Source: Sorangium sp025924095
GTDB taxonomy: Bacteria > Myxococcota_A > Polyangia > Polyangiales > Polyangiaceae
Length of the DNA stretch: 64,000 bases
Direction: 5' to 3'
NCBI RefSeq assembly: GCF_051521505.1
Contig: NZ_CP150356.1
Coordinates: forward strand, 10,664,001 to 10,728,000
Position numbers and translations under genes: made by a program. Under the pieces are notes generated by a model that had not been told where the DNA came from, ran no database searches, and was given only the letters and a program-made list of their open reading frames with translations. This document shows positions 16,239-25,000 of this stretch, piece by piece. The stretch's first letter is position 1; every line of letters begins with the position of its first letter.

Positions 16239-17246
16239 TCATCGGCGTGCCCTGGATCGTCGCAGGAACGTCACGATGGCGCTCGCCATCAAGGCCGCTG
16301 GCGCTCCGATGCCCCTGCGGTCCAGGGGGCGCCCGGTGCGGCCGACGGCGCATCCGCCCGGCGGGTCTCCATCGAAGCCCGCCGCCGGCGTGGCGCCTTC
16401 GCCCGTGGCAGGCACCTCTCCGTCGGCGTTCTCCTCGATCCAGCGGCCGTATGCGGGCACGAGCGTGTAGATCCCGCCGTCTCCACAGTCGGGGCCGTCG
16501 GGCGAGCCGAGCGCGCGGACGCTGATGCCGAGGAGGTGCGGCTCTCCCGCGATCATGAGGCACGCAGGCCCGCCCGAATCCCCGGAGCAGCTGTCCGGCG
16601 ACCCGGGAGCGCCGGCCGAGAGCTCGGTCGCGTTCCGCTCCTGGAAGGGCGTCTCGCCGACGTACAGCGCGCCGGAGGGCTGGCCAGGCTCGCCCCGGGC
16701 GCCGTAGCCGGCGATCACGACCGGTGCGCCCTCGTCCAGCAGGCCGTCCAGCGCCTCGGGCGGGACCAGCGGAACCGCGTTCATCGTCGTCACCGGGGTC
16801 TCCAGCAGCAAGAGCGCGATGTCCTCCGCCCGGGCGAGCTTCCTCGCGCCGATCGTGCCAGGCACCGGGAAGTCCTCGTGTCGGACGACCTTTCGAACAC
16901 GGAAGATCTGCTCGGGCGGCGCGTCCGTCACGTCGAGCGCGCCCGCCGCCACCCGCAGGTTCGCGGACCCGAGCTCGGCGAGGATCTCCCCGGTGACCTC
17001 GTCCTGCAGCACGACGCAGTGGGCCGCGGTGACGACACAGCTCGGGGAGATGAGGACGCCCGAGCACTCCTGGGCACCCTCGCTGTCCAGCACGGCGACG
17101 GCGCCGAAGAGGGCGTCGGGGGTCGCCGGTCTCCCGTCCTTGATCGCGAGAGACTGCTCCTCCACGGGGTCTCCGGGCAGGGCGTGCGAGCACCCCGCGA
17201 ACCCGCCGAGGGCCGCGCAGGCGAGAGCGACGAGGCGTGGGCTCAT
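16239..17246 (-). CDS. Secreted trypsin-like serine protease with C-terminal membrane tail
   Basis: A 335-residue S1 (chymotrypsin fold) protease with intact triad: His76 in TAAHC, Asp142 in EDIALLLL and Ser224 in GDSGGP. The N-terminus is a signal peptide with lipobox-like GGFAGC19. The C-terminus has a Gly/Pro linker with a Cys (GGCAVGRTGRP), a short hydrophobic segment (about 315-328) and a basic end RRSRARR. This layout resembles the MYXO-CTERM sorting signal of myxobacteria, although the motif is not perfect. A protein with both a lipobox and such a tail would be unusual, so one of the two is probably not used. Substrate unknown. It lies on the same strand as the lipoprotein gene 68 bp upstream. 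Confidence 0.88.
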   Translation of the reverse strand: MSPRLVALACAALGGFAGCSHALPGDPVEEQSLAIKDGRPATPDALFGAVAVLDSEGAQECSGVLISPSCVVTAAHCVVLQDEVTGEILAELGSANLRVAAGALDVTDAPPEQIFRVRKVVRHEDFPVPGTIGARKLARAEDIALLLLETPVTTMNAVPLVPPEALDGLLDEGAPVVIAGYGARGEPGQPSGALYVGETPFQERNATELSAGAPGSPDSCSGDSGGPACLMIAGEPHLLGISVRALGSPDGPDCGDGGIYTLVPAYGRWIEENADGEVPATGEGATPAAGFDGDPPGGCAVGRTGRPLDRRGIGAPAALMASAIVTFLRRSRARR

Positions 17247-17314
17247 GTCACGCAGGCTCCGGGCTCACGGCGAGCCGGGCTCGAATGCCCGGCGCGCCGC
17301 GCCGCCGGGATCGG

Positions 17315-17980
17315 TTACTGGCACTCCGGGACGTCGGAGCAGGACTGCTTCGACAGGCGGATGCCGTCGATGACCGGCACCCCGGCGAAGAACGCCGAGC
17401 ACTTCGCGGCCGCCCAGATCCCGATCGTGTTGAACTGGTGGCACGACCAGTTGTCCGAGAAGGAGACGCTCGCGCGACAGCAGTACGTCGACGCCCTCTG
17501 GGACGAGTCGCCGGACTCGGAGACCCGCTCCGCGACCGAGAGCCAGCTCGAGCGCAGCTCCGTGAGCCGGGCGTCGAGGGTTCCCTCGGCGTGCTGCCGC
17601 TCCATCTCGAGCAGGACGGCATCGTAGGACTGGAGGTAGAGCTCGATCGCGTCCGACCCGGCCGCGAGCAGGTCCCCGGAAGTGGCCCCCTCCCGGAGGA
17701 GCTCGATCAAGGTCTGGACCTGGCTCTGCTGCCGCATGACCTGCGCCTTGGACCAGGCCTCGACCCATTCGGCCGAGAGCGTCCCCGAGGCCAGCCGCGC
17801 CTCCAGCTCGGCGCCGATGTTCTCCACGGTCCGCAGCAACAGGGCCGGCGTGACGGCCGCCGACGCCTCGGCCTGCGGCGCGGGCGCGTCGCTCTCCGTC
17901 TCCGTGGCGTCACCCGAGCCGCAAGCGGCGGAGAGCGTCGCGATCAGCATGGACAGGGCAAGTGCGAGCTTCTTCTTCAT
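17315..17980 (-). CDS. Helical lipoprotein of unknown function
   Basis: A 221-residue protein from the ATG at 17980, with AGGAGA eight bases upstream. A short basic signal peptide (MKKKLALALSMLIATLSAAC) ends in a lipobox Cys20. Residues about 40-150 are predicted helical and charged (LLLRTVENIGAELEARLASG, VMRQQSQVQTLIELLREG). The last 60 residues contain six cysteines (STYCCRASVSFSDNWSCHQF, AKCSAF, SCSDVPEC). No family is recognised. Myxobacteria carry many such single-copy lipoproteins. It may be co-transcribed with the trypsin-like gene that starts 68 bp downstream. Confidence 0.75.
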   Translation of the reverse strand: MKKKLALALSMLIATLSAACGSGDATETESDAPAPQAEASAAVTPALLLRTVENIGAELEARLASGTLSAEWVEAWSKAQVMRQQSQVQTLIELLREGATSGDLLAAGSDAIELYLQSYDAVLLEMERQHAEGTLDARLTELRSSWLSVAERVSESGDSSQRASTYCCRASVSFSDNWSCHQFNTIGIWAAAKCSAFFAGVPVIDGIRLSKQSCSDVPECQ

Positions 17981-18136
17981 CTGGATCTCCTGGAATGGGT
18001 CGTGGCCAGTCAGGCCGAAACGGTGCTACGGCAAGCGTGTAACACGCGCTCGCGAGGGCTCGAGTTCCACTTCGCGACAGGCAATGTACAGAATGCGCCA
18101 GGGTGCCGTGACCCCGGAAATGTGCAGCCACAGCGG

Positions 18137-20587
18137 TCAGCGACAGAAGAGAAACCTGCAGTTCCCGGAAGCGCACTGGTTGTCCTTGGTGCACGCCGCG
18201 CCTCGGCTGCGCTTGTTGACGCACTCGCCCTCGTTGGTGCCCCAGCCACAGAACTGGCTCGCGGCGCAGTGCGCGTCGGAGCGGCAGAGGCACGTCTGGG
18301 CGAGATCGCCGCAGCGGTTGCTGTGGCACTCCTCGTTCACCCGGCACCCCTGGCCGATGGTCCTGGATCCGGGCGTGTAACACCAGCCCGCGCCGGCGAA
18401 AAGCCCACCGCAGCGGCCGGACGCGCACTCGCCGTCGCGCGTGCACATCTGATGATCGGCCTTCTTCGGCTCACAGGCGTTGTCGCCCCCGATGCCAGGC
18501 GTCTTCCGCGCGCAGCGGAGGCCGCTGCCGCAATCGGCGTCGTCGTTGCAGACGCAGCGCCCCGGGATCGCATTGCAGGCGACGGCCGTGCACTGGCCGC
18601 TCTCGCACTCCTCATTGAACCGGCAGCTCCCTCCCAGCGCCTGGAACCCCGGGCAGTAGGCCGCGCCGCACTTCCTTGGATAGGCGAGCTCCCGCTCCTC
18701 CGACGTCGCGAAGGGGGCGACGCCGCTCTCGTCGAGATCGGTGGCGGGATCGGCCATCCCGGCCCGCGGCCCCTGCGCGCGCTCCCACATGCGGAGAAAG
18801 GACTCGGTCGACGACCTCAGGCCGGTCGTGTCCACGCCCAGGCGATCCAGGTCGGCCACGAGGTCGGGCAGCATCCCCTCGTGGGCGAGGCCCTTCTCGT
18901 CGAACTCCGTTCCCAGGGGGCCGGGCCCCTGCTCGCGCTGGTCCCAGGCCTGGCAATCGGCCTCGGCCTGGAACGCCGCCGAGCAGGCGCCGTCCTCGCC
19001 GAAGCGCGGCCGGGTCTGCTGGATGAAGCCGTTGAGATCCGCCCCGAAGGCCATGGGGACCTTCAGGCCGAGCCGCCCGTACTCGTAGGCCTGAGCGAAG
19101 GAGCGCGAGGAGCCCTGACAGCTGTTCTCGACCGAGCTGCGGGTGTACTGCCGGGTCTCGTCGTGCGCGGTGCGCAGGCCGAAGATGCCGCCGGTCTGCC
19201 GGAGCATCCGGATCACCCGCGCCGGCGTGGACTTCTCCTTCTCCGCCACCTCCGGGCCCATGATCTCCCGGAAGTGACCGTGGGAGATATAGATGGGGTA
19301 ATAGGCGCGCGCCTGCGCCAGCTGGAACACCCGATCCACGCCCCGCTCCGCCAGGTGCGCGACGTCGATCAGCATTCCCCGGTCCATCATCTCGCCGACG
19401 AGCGCGTCGCCGAGCGGCGTCAGCCCGCGCATGTTGCGGCAGCTCGCGTCGACGTCCATGCCCAGCGTCAGCCCCGCGAGGGTGGCGTCGCAGTCGGTGT
19501 CGATGAAGCAGCTCTCGGTGTACTGCGCGAACTGGAAGATCGGGTTGTGCAGCGCCGCCCCGCCGAAGGCGTTGTCGACCTGGTGCACCGGCTGGAGCGT
19601 CCGGACCCCCAGGGCATGGTACCTGTCGAGCTGCGCGCGCATCTTCGCCGCGTCGACGTCGCGGCCGAACAGGTGGCTTGCCTCGATGGACAGCACCACG
19701 GCCAGCTTGCCCGCCCCGATGATCTGCCGGGCGTGCGCCGGCGAGAGCGCGACGTCCATCCAGCCGGCGTTTCGCGCGACGAGCGCGTGGGTCATCTGGA
19801 GCTGGAGGTCGACGTCGGCCATCTCGTCGCACGCCCGCGTGCGGTTCTGCTCCGGCACGAGCGAGCAGAGCCAGTCGAAGCTCACCGCCGACATGACAAT
19901 GAGGCTCAGCCCGCGGTCGTGGGCCGCGCGCAGCCAGCTCACATGACCCTGCTGGTGAGCGATGGTGTCCCAGCGCGGCCACCCCTCGGAGAAGCGCTTT
20001 CGCTGGAGGTGAAGCCCTGTGTCGCCCTCCGTCCCTTCGGCCTTGCCCATCGCCTCCGAGCCGGCGACGCCGCCGCCCAGGCCCAGCAGCGCCGACAGCG
20101 CGCCGCTGCTCGCGAGATCCAGCATCGCCGACTGAGGGCACCGGTCCAGGAGCGCGCTGAGGTCCTGTCGCACGCGGGCGTGATCGCTCCCTGGAATGCC
20201 GCCGTCGCAATCGTCGAGGGCGCCTGCGCCGTCGTGCTTGCCGTGCAGCCATCCGCCCCCGAACGCCTCCTCCGACATCATGTGGAAGTGCAGGTCCGCG
20301 AACCCGTTCACCGGGGGTGAGCCGAGCGCGGCCGGGGCGGGGACAGGGGTCGACGCGGCGGCGCCGGCGGAGAGGCCGCTCCAGGCGGCAGGACGCGCGA
20401 GATCGCCCGTGGAGTCTTGCCCGCTGGCCGGCGGGGTCAGTCCGGAGTCGCACCCGGACGTCATGAGCGCGAAGGCGGCCAGGGCCGCGGTCGCGAAGGG
20501 GCGCGCGCGGCGCCGGCGACGCCGGTGGGGCGCCGGGTCAGGTCGAGGCGATCGAGAACGTGTCAGGCAATGGTCGAGGCAGGTCAT
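18137..20587 (-). CDS. Lipoprotein membrane-dipeptidase (M19)-like protein with disulfide-rich C-terminal repeats
   Basis: An 816-residue protein. An Arg-rich n-region and hydrophobic segment end in the lipobox LMTSGC. Residues about 95-610 match the M19 dipeptidase barrel at several points: FADLHFHMMSEEAF (metal site, HxH instead of the usual HxD), the AVVLSIEASHLFGRD and LGVRTLQPVHQVDNAFGG segments, MLIDVAHLAERG, PIYISHGHF, and FGADLNGF near the end. Residues about 640-816 add five or six EGF/Dickkopf-like Cys modules (ECESGQCTAVAC, DADCGSGLRCAR, DGECASGRCGG, NEECHSNRCGD, NQCASGNCRFLFC). The enzyme may hydrolyse dipeptides or D-amino acid peptides at the cell surface, but the altered metal motif leaves activity open. 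Confidence 0.78.
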   Translation of the reverse strand: MTCLDHCLTRSRSPRPDPAPHRRRRRRARPFATAALAAFALMTSGCDSGLTPPASGQDSTGDLARPAAWSGLSAGAAASTPVPAPAALGSPPVNGFADLHFHMMSEEAFGGGWLHGKHDGAGALDDCDGGIPGSDHARVRQDLSALLDRCPQSAMLDLASSGALSALLGLGGGVAGSEAMGKAEGTEGDTGLHLQRKRFSEGWPRWDTIAHQQGHVSWLRAAHDRGLSLIVMSAVSFDWLCSLVPEQNRTRACDEMADVDLQLQMTHALVARNAGWMDVALSPAHARQIIGAGKLAVVLSIEASHLFGRDVDAAKMRAQLDRYHALGVRTLQPVHQVDNAFGGAALHNPIFQFAQYTESCFIDTDCDATLAGLTLGMDVDASCRNMRGLTPLGDALVGEMMDRGMLIDVAHLAERGVDRVFQLAQARAYYPIYISHGHFREIMGPEVAEKEKSTPARVIRMLRQTGGIFGLRTAHDETRQYTRSSVENSCQGSSRSFAQAYEYGRLGLKVPMAFGADLNGFIQQTRPRFGEDGACSAAFQAEADCQAWDQREQGPGPLGTEFDEKGLAHEGMLPDLVADLDRLGVDTTGLRSSTESFLRMWERAQGPRAGMADPATDLDESGVAPFATSEERELAYPRKCGAAYCPGFQALGGSCRFNEECESGQCTAVACNAIPGRCVCNDDADCGSGLRCARKTPGIGGDNACEPKKADHQMCTRDGECASGRCGGLFAGAGWCYTPGSRTIGQGCRVNEECHSNRCGDLAQTCLCRSDAHCAASQFCGWGTNEGECVNKRSRGAACTKDNQCASGNCRFLFCR

Positions 20588-20716
20588 CGGTGGCGCTGCC
20601 CGGGGGGTTCGGTTGTGGGTGTCCCAGGCTCTCAGGGCGCCAAATTAGCTGATGTATCGCCGGATCGATCGCGCGACAGATTTACATTTTGCGACACGCT
20701 CGCATAATGCGCCATC

Positions 20717-21805
20717 GTGCCGGCTCAAGGTTCGGGATCGACGGAGTTCTTGCGGGCCTTGGTGACAGCGGCGGCGCGAGACGGGCTCGACGCCGAGGAC
20801 GTTCGGCGCGTGATGGCCCTCCCCAGCGGCTTTCTGGAGAAGCGGGGCGCTCGCGTGTCCATCGCCCTGGTCCGCCGCGTGTGGAGCGGGCTCACGGACC
20901 CCCGGACGGCGGGTCCTCTCCTGGGCCTCCGCGCTGCCCGGCAGCTCCCGCTGGGGAGCCTCGACCTCCTCGATTACCTCGCGATGGCCAGCACGACCGG
21001 CGCAGAAGCGTTCTCGCACCTGACACGTTATATGCCGCTGCTCGCGGATGCCGGGCGCGTCTGGACCGAATCCGACGGGCAGAGCTTCCGGTTCTGTCAC
21101 GATGCGCCCGGCGGCGTCCCCTCGCTGGCGGAGCTGCTGCTCGGGCTGGTCGTCGCGCGTTCCCAGGCGCTGTTCGGGCCGGCCCACGCGCCGCGCCGGG
21201 TCCAGTTCGCGCACGCTCCCCTCGCCGCGGCCAGCAGGTATGAAGAGGTCCTCGGCGTCCCGGTGCAGTTCGGGGGCCGCTTCGACGAGATCGTGTTCGA
21301 TCGCGACATCGCCCGGGCGCCGATCGCCAGCCAGGACCCGCAGCTCAGGTGCATCCTTGTTGCGCAGGCGGAGGAAGCGCTCTCTCGACTCGGTGTCTGC
21401 GGGGAAGTCGCGCACGATGAGGATTTTGTCCCTGCCTTCCGGCACGCGCTGGCGCTGGCGCTCGACGCGGGCGACACCAGCCTGACGCGCATCGGCGAGA
21501 GCTTCGGGATGAGCGCGCGGACGTTGCAGCGCCGGCTGGCCGCGGCGCACGTCAGCCACCGGGAGCTCTTGCAGCAGCTGCGGCTGGAGCGGGCGCGGCA
21601 AGCGCTGGGGGCTGCCCAGCTCAAGGCGGTGTCTCATGAGCTCGGCTATTCGAGCCCCAGCGCCTTCCACCGCGCGTTCAAGCGGTGGACGGGGCTGACC
21701 CCCGGCGCCGTGGCCGAGGGCGGCGCCTCGCCGCCGGCGGGACGGGGCGGCGGCGAGAGGCAGCGGGGGACCGGGGAGCCGCCCGCGCCGCCGGCGGGCG
21801 CATAA
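20717..21805 (+). CDS. AraC-family regulator with arabinose-binding-like N-terminal domain
   Basis: A 362-residue regulator with a GTG start at 20717. Residues about 15-210 form the large N-terminal sensor domain typical of OruR/ArgR-like AraC proteins (GLRAARQLPLGSLDLLDYLAMAS is its hallmark), and residues 230-335 the HTH pair (LTRIGESFGMSARTLQRRLA, VSHELGYSSPSAFHRAFKRW). The last 30 residues are a Pro/Gly tail. It shares clear similarity with the regulator at 29545-30540; together they enclose the two large surface-protein genes. It is divergent from the M19-like gene across 129 bp containing AT-rich promoter-like DNA (about 20645-20710). The effector is unknown. Confidence 0.88.
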   Translation: MPAQGSGSTEFLRALVTAAARDGLDAEDVRRVMALPSGFLEKRGARVSIALVRRVWSGLTDPRTAGPLLGLRAARQLPLGSLDLLDYLAMASTTGAEAFSHLTRYMPLLADAGRVWTESDGQSFRFCHDAPGGVPSLAELLLGLVVARSQALFGPAHAPRRVQFAHAPLAAASRYEEVLGVPVQFGGRFDEIVFDRDIARAPIASQDPQLRCILVAQAEEALSRLGVCGEVAHDEDFVPAFRHALALALDAGDTSLTRIGESFGMSARTLQRRLAAAHVSHRELLQQLRLERARQALGAAQLKAVSHELGYSSPSAFHRAFKRWTGLTPGAVAEGGASPPAGRGGGERQRGTGEPPAPPAGA

Positions 21806-21869
21806 CGGCCGCCATGGCAGGCCCGATGCGCTGATCCCGCGTCGCCGCGGATCGCGCCGGCGCGCGGCG

Positions 21870-21908
21870 CCTGGCGGGTTTTGTCACCCCCTGGCGCGCT
21901 TTGTCGCC
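21870..21908. promoter_or_regulatory. Direct repeat upstream of the large surface lipoprotein gene
   Basis: CCTGGCGGGTTTTGTCACC (21870-21888) and CCTGGCGCGCTTTGTCGCC (21890-21908) are 19-bp direct repeats with three differences, spaced by 20 bp (about two helical turns). They lie 130 bp before the 22039 start and 65 bp after the AraC-type gene. Direct repeats at this spacing are typical of AraC-family binding sites; the assignment is inference. Confidence 0.4.
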
Positions 21909-22038
21909 TTCGCGGCCGGCCCGAAGGCAGGTAGTCCAGGCCATCACGGGAGACCGCCAGCCGCTCCGCGAGCGCGCCCGGCGGACGCCCGCGTCACGTC
22001 CGCTCATCTCGGCCAACCAGGCCGTCGGGGATGATTCA

Positions 22039-25000
22039 ATGACAGCTCGTAGGTCCGTGCTGATACGTCAGCTCATTCAATTACAAGACGCCCTCGCGGT
22101 CTCCAGCCGCGCGGGGCGCCTCCCGCTCCTCTTCTGTCTGGGCATCGTCGCCGCCGCCTGCGAGGGCGGCGCGGAGGACCCGGGCGAGCCCATTGGAAAC
22201 GCGCAGCAAGCGCTCTGCGCAGCCGACGACCTGGGCTGCCAGAACGGCGCCCCGAGCTGGCCGAAGTGGTCCCAGCAGCCCGATCGGCCGGACCCTGTCT
22301 TCCAGGAGTTCGAGACCGGCTCGGGCGCCGGCAGCGCGTCGAGCAGCGCCTCGTCTGGCAGCGCGTCGAGCAGCGCCGGCTCCGGCAGCGCGTCGAGCAG
22401 CGCCTCCACCGGCGCGAGCGGGGCGGGCGGCGGCTCCGGCGTCGAGTTCAAGGTCAAGGCGTGCGACCCGAACCAGCTCGGCAAGATGCCGGAGAACCCC
22501 AATCCGAAGGGCGCCGACCTGCAGAACGTCACCACGAACTTCCACGTCCTGCAGTCGATGCAGCTGCTCTCGTCGATCGTCAACAAGACGTCCGAGGCGA
22601 TCAACAAATTCGAGACGGAGACGATCGAGGACGCGGACAAGGGCAAGTGCATCTGCACCCAGCGCGTGGCCGCCGAGTGCCTGGAGGTCATCCAGCAGGA
22701 CAAGACGACCTACGAGGCGTGCCTCGACTTCTGCGACCCGGTCACGACGCCGGCGAACGACTGCAGCACCGGGGTGCTCGTCTGGCTCGCCAACGACATC
22801 CAGCAGAGCGAAGCGGGCAAGGCCAAATGGGCCCTCAGCACGGTCAAGTGGCTCGACAAGATCGCCGGCGAGATCGCCGACGGGCGCTTCGCAAATTTCC
22901 TGGAGCAGTTCGGCGGCGAGCTCTCGAACGCCACGGAGCTGCTCGCGAAGATCCAGTGTTACATCGACCTGTACACCGAGGGATACCACCTCGGCAGCTA
23001 CTCCGAGCAGCGGCCTGATCTGCACATGTGCATCCCCTGGGCCGGACACGGCGCGTACGCCACGCTGGTCGAGAGCGGCGACAGCAGGTGGGGAATCGGC
23101 GGCCGCTACACGTCGCACAACCTGAGCGAGGAGCGACGCGCCCAGATGCGCACCGGCGGCTTCGCCGTGACGGCGTTCGGCGAGACGCTGAGCATCCTCC
23201 CGGGGATGGAGTTCGACATGCAGCTCGACGGGTACAAGTGGTTCGACCGCGCGGCGCCCCTCGGCATCGAGGCGCTCGGCCACTCCGGCGGCGGCGGCGT
23301 CAGCCTCGCCGCCGCGAAGAAGCTCGGCGTCTTCTATCTCGCGGACGAGGACCAGACCGGATCGCTCGACACCGACAGCGACGGCCGGGTGTCTCCGCAG
23401 GAGTTCCTCATCGGGACCTACATGCCGTTCTCCTACACGGCGGACTACACGCCGAGCGGCGCTCCGACCCCGGCCACCTGGCCCCGGAGCGCGGCGGAGG
23501 CGGTCGAGGACTGGGAGGGGCGCTCCGCCGCCGTCATGGCCGCGGCGCTCAACCTGGATCTGCAGATGAAGCCGATCGAGAAGGAGCTGACGAAGATCCC
23601 CCTTCCCCCGGTCCCCGGCGCGTTCCTCATCCCGTACTTCCGGCTCGGCGCCGGGGTGAAATGGTACGACGAGGCCTATTTCATGCGGAAGCGCCTGCAG
23701 GAGGCGCTCAACAAGCACACGCATCACAAGATCGAGAACGTCGATTTCGATCGCAACATGCACCCGTTCCAGGCGCCGGACGTGACGGCCGAGGCGGGGA
23801 CGGAGGTCTCGGTGAGGCCGGAGGTGGGCGCGAAGCTCTTCCTCGGCGTGCCGCTCGGCAAGCGGCTGAAGATCGGCGTGGAGGCGAGCATCGGCTTCTC
23901 CGTGGATCTCAAGCCGAGCGGCTCCGGCGGCGTGGTCGACCTCAACACCGCGCTCGAGCAGGCGCTGGTGAACAGCAACCCTGACGAGGCCCTCGAGTGC
24001 AAGCCGGTCTTCAACTACAAAGATCAAACGTACTGCTCGAACCGGCTCGTCGAGGAGTCCGGGCTCAACCTCGGCTGCACCCCGCTCGACACAAACAACT
24101 CCTGCTGCATCTCCTTCGTCGCGGGCGGCCGCGCCTGCATCGACGACTGGACGGGGATCACCCAGGAGCTGTGCGACCCGGGCAAGCTCTCGTACGCGCT
24201 GTTCTCGACCTTCCTGAAGGAGAAGACGGCCAAGCAGCTCAAGAGCGCCTTCCAGCAAGGCTTCACCGCCCAGTGGAACGCGAACAAGACCTGTGACGAG
24301 TGCGACAGCGACGGCACCTGCACGACGAACGTGCGCAGCGACGATCTCCGCGACATCTCGGGCTGCCAGAAGCACGGCGTCTGCTGCCTCCCCGTGGCGT
24401 CGTCGCCCTTCGGCCAGGCCGGGCTGCGCAGCCTCGTGAACGACACGTACACGCAGGCCCGGTTCCTCCAGGCCGGCGACCTGGCCCACGATCCGGCCGC
24501 GCGCCTGCTCTACGTCGCGGACCGGACCGCCGTTCGCCGCATCGATCTGGCGAGCGGCGCGGTGACGACGATCGCGGGGTCGACCGCCTCGGGCTCCACC
24601 GACGGCGTGGGCACCGCCGCGCGGTTCAACACGATCTCGGGCATCACGCTCCATAACGGCGCGCTCTACCTCGCGGATCGCGGCGGCCGCACGGTCCGCA
24701 AGCTCACGCTGAGCAGCGGCCAGGTCACGACGGTGGCCACCCGCACGGTGCTCGGCACGCCCCGCGACGTGGCCGTGGACGGAGGCGGCCTGTACGTCAC
24801 CGACAGCGGGGCCCGCACGCTGCTCCGCATCGATCTGGCGACGAGCGCCGCCACCGTCGTCGCCGGCCAGCCCTCGTCGTCCGGAAACGTCGACGGCGTG
24901 GGATCGGCCGCCCGGTTCGCCGAGCCGGCCGGCATCGTCGCCGACGGGCGCGGCAACCTGTACATCGCCGACGCGTTCAACCACGCGCTGCGCCGGGTCG

